A program made the translations under genes and the position numbers. DNA of 64,000 nt from Morinoia aosen (taxonomy: Eukaryota; Arthropoda; Malacostraca; Amphipoda; Talitridae): the NCBI GenBank assembly GCA_030386875.1, contig CM059566.1:35686068-35750067 (forward strand), written 5' to 3'. The notes beneath the pieces are model-generated. The model had not been told where the DNA came from, searched no databases, and was given only the letters and a program-made list of their open reading frames with translations. Each line of letters starts with the position of its first letter. Position 1 is the stretch's first letter. Positions 23,901 to 35,900 of the stretch are shown here, piece by piece.

Positions 23901-26900
23901 ATGGCCTAATGATATCTACCATGCCATGGCCTAATGATATCTACCATGCCATGGCCTAATGATATCTACCATGCCATGGTATCAATATATCTACTATGGT
24001 ATCATATCTACCATGGTATCATATCTACCATGGTATCATGATATCTACTTATGGTATCATTATATCTACTATGGTATCATGATATCTACTATGGTATCAT
24101 GATATCTACTATGGTATAATGATACCTACTATGGTATCATGATACCTACCATGGAATCATGATATCTACCATGGTACCATGACATCTACGTCATACAGGG
24201 ATGTTTCATTGCAGACTGAACTAGGCATGAAGGGGGAATGGGTTGATGTTAGGACGAGAAGTACAGAATTTCATTGCTGTTCAAGAGAATTTTAACGCGT
24301 TCACCGCGGTTTGGTTAATTTGTATCGGATGTAAATAGCAGAATTGGGAAATCGACTTTACTGCTCGAACACATTTTTATCCTTCCTTAGAAATCTGAAA
24401 ATGCAATTGCACGATGATATTTCACCTCATGCGATAACAGTTTTTTTAAAGATCGCGAAGCAGATGAAATGTCATTCATTCATTCATACCGGTACGTGAA
24501 AGAGGATTTTACCTAGCGCTACACATATGGCCCAATACGCGAGGTACGTGTTAAGGTTAGTTTTTAGCACAATTAATGAGTTGCGAGTGTTAAGATCTTC
24601 TGCGTAAATTTCGTGCTGGCTTGTAGCAGAATAAATGCGCTGGAAGCTCTAGGATCTACAGCAGAATTTCAAAACTAAATTATTTCAGCAGAATAGAAAA
24701 CTTTTTGGGAAGCTTCAGTCAACTTTAAAAATGAGAGTTCAGCTTCATGAAATTGCTCCGAAATTGCGCGTTAAGAAATAACTGAAATTTGAAATTTTCA
24801 ATATTTTCTGTAGGGGAAAAGCTGGTAACTGGAGGCTGAAAATTTTTGAATTATAACTTCTAAATAAACACTCAAAGAAAATGTTCTAAATAGATGTGAC
24901 ACATACAAGTGGATATGAATATTTTGTTACATGTCAGATGAAGCTTACTGGGTGCTTTAATAATTGCTACCCAGTGGTTGATTTTAATCATTTCTCAACT
25001 GCAACAATACTCTGCAGCTGTTGACTCAGATTTTTTGTGAAATTTAGATGGTGTTCCTGGAGACTTGATTTTCTTTCATAAGCACGAAATCGGCTCGTAA
25101 AATTTTCGATTGATCGATTCTCATTATAGGTTTCTCGATTTCAAATATTTTGAAGTTCTGGGTCTTGAAACGAGTGTTTATCAATTTACGAACCATGATA
25201 CAGCAGTTTCTAAAGAGCTAACGTGACGTTATTATTCAAACACATTAATCTCAATTCTAGCATATAATTTTTTACCGAAACTGTATTTGCGCTACATCAT
25301 CACACTCACCAATGTTACGCCCTTCATTCAGTAAACTCAGTCTGTTCAACATCACTTCAAGTTTTTATGGGTTGTTAAAGCGCTAAACAGCCATGTTTTG
25401 CCATTAAAATTCGTAAATCGCAATTTTCACTTTTCACGAAATTTTATGCCACATCTTCACACCCACCAATGTTACCCCCTTTTATTTTGTGTCTACGATC
25501 TTTTCCATACAAGGCCATGTGCAGTTCAAAATTCGGAATTACGACGGAGATTCAAGCTCTCGAGTTCCCGACTCCGGAAAGTGTTCTTCTGTCGTCGCCG
25601 GCGGAAGCCCTGCGATAATCTCCGCAGAATGAGGAAGACGGGAAAACGATTTAAAGAATTGGGTCTTTTTTTTATTGTAGTCTGGGATTGTTTGTGAACT
25701 CCAGTCAAATTTGCGTTGAAATTTATAGGCGGAATGAAAAGCCCGAATTGTAATGACGCCATTATCTAATTTGCGGGGAATTTGTTGTCTTCGGAGAAGA
25801 CATTCAAGGCATTGCGAGGCTTGAAAGGAATTGAACGTGAGATTTAAAGTGAGCATGATTGTGAATGAGCAATCGTTTTTCCATGAGAGGTTGAAAATGT
25901 TTGCAGGAAAATTCAACAAGTTTATTATTGTACGCTTTTTATGTAACTTTCCATAGTCATTTTTTTGCAATATGTTTGGGAAAATGGTTTCAAATGTATT
26001 TGACATACAGGTACGATAGTTTGGTCGGAGCGTAACTTGGCCACGTCCTTCTAGTTTTGCATCAGCTTTTTCTTAGTTCTCACAGTATTTACCAGTCTAG
26101 CTTTTTCGCCGCCTGCATGCGTGTTTTTTGCCGCCTAAGCGATTTAAACGCTTAAATCACTTAGGTAGCGAAAAACATGCATGCAGGCGGCGAAAAATTT
26201 AGACTGGGTTGGCATGGTTCTATCATCGGCTTCTCGCAGTTGTTCTCTTACAGTTCCTTTTAGTTGTTCCCTTGTTTTCATCCCCTTTAGTTTTCCCCCT
26301 CATTCCTTAGCTTGTTCCCCTTAGTTTGCTCCTAGTGTTCGAACTAATTTTCCTCGATTTTTCCAGGTTTTCCTCAACTTTCCTATAATGTTCATTGTTT
26401 TCTCCTAGTATTTTCCCAAATACTTCCCCAGTTCATTCTGTAGTTTTATGTGGTTTTCCCGTCCGTAATTTACCTTGTAAATTTGCGTTTTTCTCTTATA
26501 TGTTGATGACAATCTCCAATGTGGTGCTTAAAATTTTATTATAACTGCTAAATGTACAGAATCACTTTGAATTCATACAAAATAAATATAGTTTTCATTT
26601 TTAACCCATAAGTCCAGACTCGTTTGTACTAGATTAAGCAACGTTGTTTATTAAGTTAGGTTCATTGACTGAAAACGCTAACAAATTTCTTTCTCATTCA
26701 ATTATGCAGTCGTCCGGACTATTCGTTCCTTTGGTATGTAAATGCACCCTTGAAATCTACATTCAAATAGAGTAGTTTAATGCGTCTGATTTAATTTTTC
26801 ATTTTCACAAGTGAAAATTAGAGTTCCAGCTTTAATAAAACATTGCGTTGGCTCTGCTAAGTAGGCTGCTTGTTTGTTATTTCAAGTACTCCATTCAGTT

Positions 26901-29900
26901 ATTTAATTTTTATAATTTTTCTTGACTTGTAGAGTATTAGTACACAGGACATATGTTGAAATCAATCAGGTAGTGACCTGGTGTTCGATTTGTTGTGTAC
27001 TTTCTAATATTTGTATTTTGTTAAATCAATGTTAGAATTTCTCATGAAACGTTTGCATGGATAGCTTGAAGAAATGTTAATCCTCATTTGATCCCACTAG
27101 TTATAAGTATTACACCCGTAATAAGAAATATACCTATTCGACTGATTAGTAACCAATTAAATTCACAGTCCGTACTATGTAGATGGTCCCTCTCCTTCGC
27201 TCTCTTAAGATAGTCTTTGTTTGAACTAGAGAGCCTTAAACTAATTACTATAAAACATAATTAAAATTATGAAGATGTAACCTATTAAAAAGAATATTGT
27301 AATCACATTTAGGCACGACTATTCGTATTAAAAAATTCTTATTTATTGAATAATTTTACGAATCTAAGCTATATTTACCAAGCCAAGTTGTTTGCTAAAT
27401 GTACTCTAAATTCGGTGCAACAAAATTGCAACTAAATAAGTTAGTTCGGCCTAAACAAAATCCTTCTGATATGAATAATCACAAAAGGATGAGCACCAAA
27501 AAAAAAACGATCGTTTTTTTCAGTCTTTCAGGAGCTATAAATCGTTCTTTAACTTTTATCTTGTTTCATGACCTTCCTTCTTGACTCGCTGTTTCTATTC
27601 GCGGGGGATTTTGTGAGGAAACATACCTTGTGCATAGATTCCGGGTTTCCATAGCTCCGTCCTTTTTAGAATAGCCTGTTTTTACAGTTTAGGATGCTCA
27701 AAATAATGTATGAAACTTTCAGGTTCAATCCTGAATCACTCTAATATAATAAAATTCCCTCTACACACTAATAGTAACTCTTTTTTAATCCTACTTCACT
27801 CTAATTTCATAACATACTCTGTTATACAAACTCTAATAAAAACTCTTACTTAACCTTAATTCACGCTTATTTAATCCTAATGCACTCGAATTTAAAACTA
27901 CACCCAAACATATACACTTCTAAAATACATCTTATCCTAAACTAATACTTTCCACCGCCAAAGTTACGCGTCTGATTCCTGGAATGTTGCGCCGTGTCGC
28001 ACAGGACGAATGGTCAGGCGGTGGCCCGATGACCGGCGGACCGATGACGGGCGGACCCCTGCACGACTCCGCCATGGGACAGTGCCGCTGCAACACGAGC
28101 CAGCTCATGAACCTCGTCACCGCCCACATCCCGCGGGGCCCGCCCGGTATCCGCGGACGCGATGGAAAACCCGGAGCACCCGGCCTCTCTGTGCGTATGA
28201 AGTGCTGCTAATGTGACATTTTTATTTTTATTCGAAGAGAGGATCTTCGAGTGTGAGAGTGACTGGCCGGGAGCAATGAGCGTTTGAAGAGCTGTTAATG
28301 TGACAGTTTTATTTTCATTCAGAGTGCATCTCTCGACGTAATGTTTTTTTTTGTGAAATGTCCTTTTTTCATGGAAAATATGTCTATTTTTCTTAAGATG
28401 TTTTTATCGAACAAATGCTTCAATCGAAAATTTGCATTTCTCTTTGAGAATATTTTTCACTGAATTGCACTTTTCCCGTCAAAACTGTTCCTTTTTTGAA
28501 AAATATTTTCGGTGAAATGTGTGTTTTGTTCACGAAAATGGGGTAATTTCATTCAGATCATTAGTTTCTTTCACCCAAAACCTTTGGTTCATTTTGACTA
28601 AAATGTCGTTTTCATTTGTCTGTAGTTTTCTTTGCCTAAAGTTTTTTCTTGCGGCTCAAATGTAGGGCAACGAAATGAGCAAAATTTTGGGATGTTATTG
28701 ATTCCTTTCATCAATAAACGACCGAACGTGTATTTTGTTTGATAAATAAATTTCCATCTACCAAATATTCATTTCTTGTAGCATTCTGATAGACTCGCTC
28801 ATGACTAAATAACGAGCATGTATACAAGAATTTTTTTTAAAATTTAGTTGTAACAAGTTCTATATCTTTAAGTTCGCATTCTTAGTAGACTAAAAGCCTA
28901 ATATCGTTCGTGCGTTATTCTAATTTACCTCCCCTCATTGTGACAGTAACTGTATTTTTGAAATTAGTACTCCAGATGGAATCATTTGAGTATTTGAGGT
29001 CCTGCGTACAAGGATGAGTAGGCCTTTCATTGTAAATATTGTAAAGGTTTTTTGGCTTGTTACAGATCTTTTTGCGGTTCATTGCAGTAATGTTTTTCAT
29101 CTCCTGTTACTATCTTATTCAACTTTTATCTTGTTACACAAAATTTCTCTTAACTTGCTATCTATTATATGCGCAGGGGGATCTAGTGTGGGAAGGCACC
29201 TTGTGAGCAGGCAATCCTGTTCCCATAATTTCACTCTAGAATCCAATTTAAACCACGGTAGAGGAAATCTTTCTGTCTATGGAACACTTCTGCTGTGGTT
29301 GTGGTGGTTCAAGATAGCTTATAATTAACTTATAGTCAGAAATTATTTGGCTGCTAGACGTACAACTACCCTTTAGGATCTCAGCATCCAAGTAAATATT
29401 GGCGAATTTTTCATTTCCTAAACGAGACCAAAATCCACCGCTGGCTTTGGTTTGACGACCCAATTACTGCCAAAAAGTCTTAGTATGTTTAAGGTGTTTT
29501 AAGTATTCATCTGATATAGTTCATTTAACTAATAACTGTGTCAAATTTTACGCACTGTTTTGACGCATGTATTTATTTTTGCAGGGAAACCCAGGTCCCC
29601 AAGGAGAACGCGGTATGCCTGGAAGACGTGGGGACAAGGGGGAGCGTGGGGAAGTTGGACCCCAGGGGAAGGAGGGGCTGCAGGGACCTAAAGGGGAATC
29701 TGGATTGGACGGCCAAATTGGACCCGTGGGGCCCCCTGGGCCTCCGGGACCCCCAGGCAACCCAGGCTTTGCCCTCAACCGTGGGGACCATGCCGGGGTC
29801 AACAGGAAGGTGGGTCAAGCCCACGGTAGAAGAAACAAGGTAGGGTCAAACCAGTCTTGTTTCATCGACTGTATCGCAATGGTGACGTCATGGCAACGAA

Positions 29901-32900
29901 CCAATAGCAGCTCTCATATTGTCTCTGACAACACTACTAGCCACAAATCTACCACTACTTATGGTCTAACAATACGTTGCAATTGTGACGTCATGGCAAC
30001 GAACCAACAGCAGTGCTCATATTGCAGCTGGCAACACTGCTGATCCCAAATCTGGCCCCGCTATTGGCCTAACGACATGTTTAAATGGTGACGTCATTTA
30101 GTGTGTTTGAAATGAAGCCTTTCTATTGGCCAGCAGAACAAGATGCGTATTTTGTCCTTATAGAAGTATTGAAGTATTGCATGCGTCAGTAGCGGAAGCA
30201 CTGGAGAGGTCCTATTTTTTATAAGTTGGGTTCTGTTTTATAAAGCGGGTAATTATATCACAAATTGTATGATTAATTTTTATGTATTTAACCTGTTTGA
30301 TTAATTACTCGTAGAATGTTTTTATAACTTGTATGATTGGTTTTATGTCTCGTAAAAGCGTTTTATTACGTTTGTCATAAATTCCTAATTTGTGCAATTA
30401 ATTTATTATTCACATTAAGTCACGTGTAGGCGTAAAAAACCAAAGGCCTTCCTTTCGTAACTAGTTTTCTCGTTAGTGACGCGTGTGGTAACGGATCGTG
30501 GGTATAACAAGGAAATTTTATGTTTAGTACCTTTACAGTAACTAACGCCATTAAATAAATAATAAACTTATAAATACTCAGTTTTTATACTTAACGCATG
30601 TTGCGGAACAATTTAATATAGTTAATATTAAATTTAATATCAACAATTAATATAATATTTATATAAATAACAATTTAATTTATTTATTTTAATTTAATTC
30701 GGAACAATTTAATATAATATTTATTTATTTTTTTAATATCATGACATATACGCTATTTACTAATGAAATGTTTTTGTTTCATTCCGAATTACTTGAGTGT
30801 TTTGTGCTGCTCCACATGCAATGCAACTCATGATTATGATTATTTATGAAGCCCTCATAAAGTTTAGTCATATTTATGATTATACGCGTAATTATTATGA
30901 AGTTATGAAACATATTCATGAAAATATTATGAAGTTACCTCATATGGTTATTTATAAAGTTATCACGTTTACTCATAGTTATGGATATTTAAGAAGTTAT
31001 CATGAAGTTTACTCATCTTTATGATCAAATTATTTATGAATTTGTCATGAAGTTTACTCATATTCGTGCCTTTTCAGCCAAGCTGGGGAAACGGCATGGG
31101 GATCGGATATCAGGTAACTATTTCTCCTTAACCATTTTAGATAAATTTTGCTCATTTTTTGATCGAAATGTATGAAACACTATCAGCATGTTCAATGGCC
31201 TAAAATGAATGTAGGCAAACGTCTTCTATAAGGAAATCAGGGCAGTTTTACCGGTAGCCTGATTTGCAATTTGTAGAACAAATATCACTGATAATTTACC
31301 TCAATTTTATATCAAGTTTCTTTTTTTGGCTCCAAGAAACGTTAAATATCATTCCCATTCTTAGATGCAGCTAGGCTTCGTTCCTATTCGCAGAGGTGCT
31401 TAAAATTATTCCAATTCGAAGATTTATGGAACAAAATTCTCTGTCTTTGCCCACCTTCTCGTGAAACTAACATTATTCCCGTTCCCAGAAGTGACCAACA
31501 TCATTCTATGTCCAGATGCATCTAACATCATTCCCATTCTAGGATACCTCTACCATTCCCACTTTCAGATGCAGTTATAACATCTGTAGCATTCCTAAAA
31601 GTAGGTAGCTAACGGTATTTCCATTCCCGATACACCTAACACCATTCCAACTCTTGAATGGAACAAACATCATTCCCATTTTCAGGCACAACAAACATCA
31701 TTCCCATTCTGAGGAGTAACACTATTTTCAGTCCCGGCCTCGCTTCAAATCATTCCCATTCCCAGATTGCCTCAGCATCATTCCCACCCGCAGATTGCTG
31801 ACAGTCACCCCTAACATTGCCAGCAGATGGGCCAGATGGACGGCATGACCGATGCGGGGGCGGTGGAGACCATTGGACTGCCGGGCCCCATGGGCCCCAC
31901 GGGCGCTCCCGGGTTCCCTGGGCCCCCCGGGCTGCCTGGGCCAAAGGGCGCTGAGGGCCCCAAGGGCGAGCGGGGCTACGAGGGCATGAAGGGCGACAAG
32001 GGAAGCGAGGTGAGGCCCTAAAGATGTCGGGTTTTTGACGTCACTACAGGTTTTTTTTAATTCTCTGACATAGTTTGAGTATAATTTTTAGAATCTGTGT
32101 CGCAAGTTTCTTAATTCACAAAAATAATTTGAATATAATTTCTAAAGATACGTTTTTAATTCACTAAAATGAGTTGAATATAATTTTTAAAGATATGTTT
32201 TTAATTTGCCAAAATAATTCGAATAAAATTTTTAAGGAATTGGCAAAAGTTTCGAAAACAATCGCTTTATTTTTCAGAAGCAGTGCTTGCACGAGAATAT
32301 TTAAAGTGATATTCCGTTGCAGAAAATGCAGAAGCGGGATATGGTTTTGGAAGTACCCACACACTTGAGCATTCTTCGGCTAGGCTGTTCTGTGTAGTTT
32401 CTTTTTCTGACACCCAGTGATCAGTACTTGACTCAACCGAAACTCTTCGCTACAGTAACATTTGTGGCCTTCAAAACATCCTTTAGAAGGAACATTGCAC
32501 ATTTATTGTTGGCGTGTCAGGTTATCTGTGTGTTTAATGATTTACCCTAACACGTCACACAAAATGCAGGATGGTTGAACACGGTGATCAAGTTCTTTGA
32601 AAAGTTCCCTCAATATTATACTAATCTGACGTATCAGTATGTGTTTTGGGTCGTGCATGAAAAATCTTTCTACGTGGTGTGAGGGGAAAAAATGACGCAA
32701 CTTTACGCAATGAGCGTTTTTTTAAAGTGCATGTAATTTTTTAAAACGGAGCACGCTATCACACGTAAAAAAAACCTCCTCGATGTGATTTAAGCCTTCA
32801 GTTGCAGTACAGGATCTCCAATTTCTCGCTCATAATTATTTACATTATTGAACACAAGAAACTGTTAACGTTATTCGGTATAGAGTAACAAACAAAAAAT

Positions 32901-35900
32901 TTCCTCATCAGTTGTAAAGTCAGTAAACACAGGGAAATATCTTCCCTCTTCCAGCTTTTGGGATACATTAAACATGATAAATACTCGTTCTCCACTGGCC
33001 ATTGTTATATATTTAGGAACGAGAAAATATCCACAAAGCAGTTGTATTTTAATCAAGTGCTAGAAACTCTTCTCACCGCCAGTTTAATTTAGTGTATGAA
33101 AATATCCTCCCCGCCAGTAGTTTACTATTCAACGCTAAAATTTCCCGCCCTGAAATTTAGGACATTATTCAATGACATAACATCCCGCTAGTGGTGATGA
33201 TCTTAAAAACATAAAAACAACCCCGCTACCGGTGCCGGTCTTCAAAGAACACAACACCATCCCCGCTAGTGGTGACGGTCTTCAAAAACAAACCATCACC
33301 CCCAGGGCATCCAAGGACCGGCCGGGCGAGTGGGCGACAAAGGCACTCGGGGACCCCCTGGGATAGACGGCATCCCGGGCAGGCCGGGTCTGGACGGCAT
33401 GATGGGCCTCAAGGGACAGAAGGGTGATCCCGGACCCACTGGGGTGGGACGGGCGGGCCCACGGGGCCCCAAGGGTCTGAAAGGGGCCCAGTTCTACAGC
33501 CCCGAGGAGGTGAACGCTATGGTCATGTCCACCATCCAGCGCTTCACGGACACGGCACCTGACGGCATCGAGCAGCTCCGGGATAGTGGGTGTTGTGTTG
33601 TGTTCTGTATGTCGTGTTGTGTTGTGGTGTGTGTTGTTGTGGTTTTGTTGTGTTGTTGTGGTGCGTTGTATTGCTTGTGTTGTTCCGTGTGTTGTGCTGT
33701 TTTCATCAAAAACATGAATCAAATTTTGCTGACATATTTTCAAAATGTTTTGTTGTACTGTGTTTTGTTGGTTGTGTGTTTGATGTGATGTGTGTGTTTG
33801 TGTTGGTTGTGAGTTTGTGTTGTGCTGTGTGTTTATTGTTTAATAGTAGATGGAAAAGCTTTTAGTCAAAACTGAAACAGCTGAAAAAACAGGCCAATGT
33901 CCCTCATTCATCGACTGATACAAAATGCAATTAAAAAGAAGGCAATATGTCAGAATAGAGTTAATACCATACCATGTTCCTGCTAAATACCATTCAAAGT
34001 TACCTAAAAATACAACATGAATATTAAAAAATGTTCAAGTAATGAGAAGAACGTCTTAATAAAATCCAATATTTTTAATTTTTCAACTTTCGAAAATCTA
34101 TATTTCAGGTTTCAATAAAATGTAATTTTTCACACTTTATTCCCGCAGTGTCGAAGAGAATCGAGGTGTCGTTCCCCAAGGGAGAGCCTGGGGAGCCTGG
34201 CATGCCGGGACTCATGGGCCTCAAAGGGGAAGAAGGCCCCATTGGGCCAATCGGACCCCAAGGCCCCACCGGCAATATGGGCCCCAGGGTGAGTGTCCAT
34301 TTTCTAATTCTCAATAAAATTGTGGTTTTTTCCAATCAAGCGTGATCATATCGCCTGGTACATTGGTTTTACAAATACCTTATAACTAACACCAGGACGC
34401 AATGACGGTTACCCCCGGTCAAGCCGGTACCCTTTTCCGACACCTGGGTAGAGTGGGGAATTGTGGTTGAGTTCTCCTTTTTCCTAACCGGGAGGAACCA
34501 CCGGGTGGCACTGTCGGGATTCGAACTGCCGGCACCTTCTAAAATAGTTCCTGCAACTTCACTGTAAGGTTGTTGAAGTAAAGTTATTATTTTATGTAAT
34601 TATATAAAATGATAACTTTACCTACTAAATATATATTTTTTTGTTAAAGTAAAGTTAAAATTTTCTATAATTTGCCATACCCGCTCGGCAACCTACTTAT
34701 TTTTCATACTAAACACATTTTGTAAACCTATTATTCATAATTTCAGAGAAATACTTTGTCAGTAGAATACTTACAGATCGCACTTAATATAAATCATTTA
34801 TTTAAAATCCTAACAATACTCGCGAAGTAAAATAGGTATCTTCAATTTTAACCAGCATTTCAAAGTAAATTATCTTCAATTCACATACAATCACCAAATG
34901 AGCTTCGCTCAATATTCTCAACCATGAACTGAAAATTTTGTTTTGCACGGCTCCTGATTCATTTTCAAGTCAGCATTTATCGAATTATTAACTTGCGCGA
35001 GACCAAAAAAGGCAATGAAATGGCTGCGTACCGTCAGGGAGACCGTGGCTGCGGTCTATTTTTGTTTATTCGAGGGGGAATTCATCGGAATTCTTTGAGC
35101 TCAGTAATTCAGTTGATTCATACTTAAAAAAATCGTTTTAATGGATGAATGAAATTTATTTTTACTGAAATTTATTTTATCGAGTGAATCAAATTCACTT
35201 TATTTAATTTGTTTTAGTGAATTTTTTTTCATAACTAATGAATTAAATTCATTTTAACGAATGATTCAAATTTACATCATCAAAATTCATTTTTATCGTG
35301 TAAGTCAAATTGACATCATCAAGATTCATTTTTGGCGAGTGTATCAAATCGATTCCATCAAATTCATTAAAATCCGCATTCATCTTCAGGGAGAGCCCGG
35401 CTCGAGCGGCGAGGCAGGGGAGGCCGGCGACAAGGGCGCGAAGGGAGAACCCGGCCCGCCTGGTCCCGTGTCCTTCTCTAACGGCACCGTACTGGTCATC
35501 AAGGTGAACACTTAATACTTGATGTTCTGCTGTGTACACCTCGTGTTCAGCTGTGAACACCTCGTGTTGTGCTGTGAACACCTCGTGTTGTGCTGTGAAC
35601 ACCTCGTGTTGTGCTGTGAACACCTCGTGTTGTGCTGTGAACACCTCGTGTTGTGCTGTGAACACCTCGTGTTGTGCTGTGAACACCTCGTGTTGTGCTG
35701 TGAACACCTCGTGTTGTGCTGTGAACACCTCGTGTTGTGCTGTGAACACCTCGTGTTGTGCTGTGAACACCTCGTGTTGTGCTGTGAACACCTCGTGTTG
35801 TGCTGTGAACACCTCGTGTTGTGCTGTGAACACCTCGTGTTGTGCTGTGAACACCTCGTGTTGTGCTGTGAACACCTCGTGTTGTGCTGTGAACACCTCG

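Noticed and set aside
25539-26006. 155-codon minus ORF
   Set aside because: No recognised motif, AT-driven composition and no splice or promoter support.
29573-29824. Minus-strand Pro/Gly-rich ORFs over exon 4
   Set aside because: Reverse complement of Gly-X-Y codons gives Pro-rich antisense frames. Not a separate gene.
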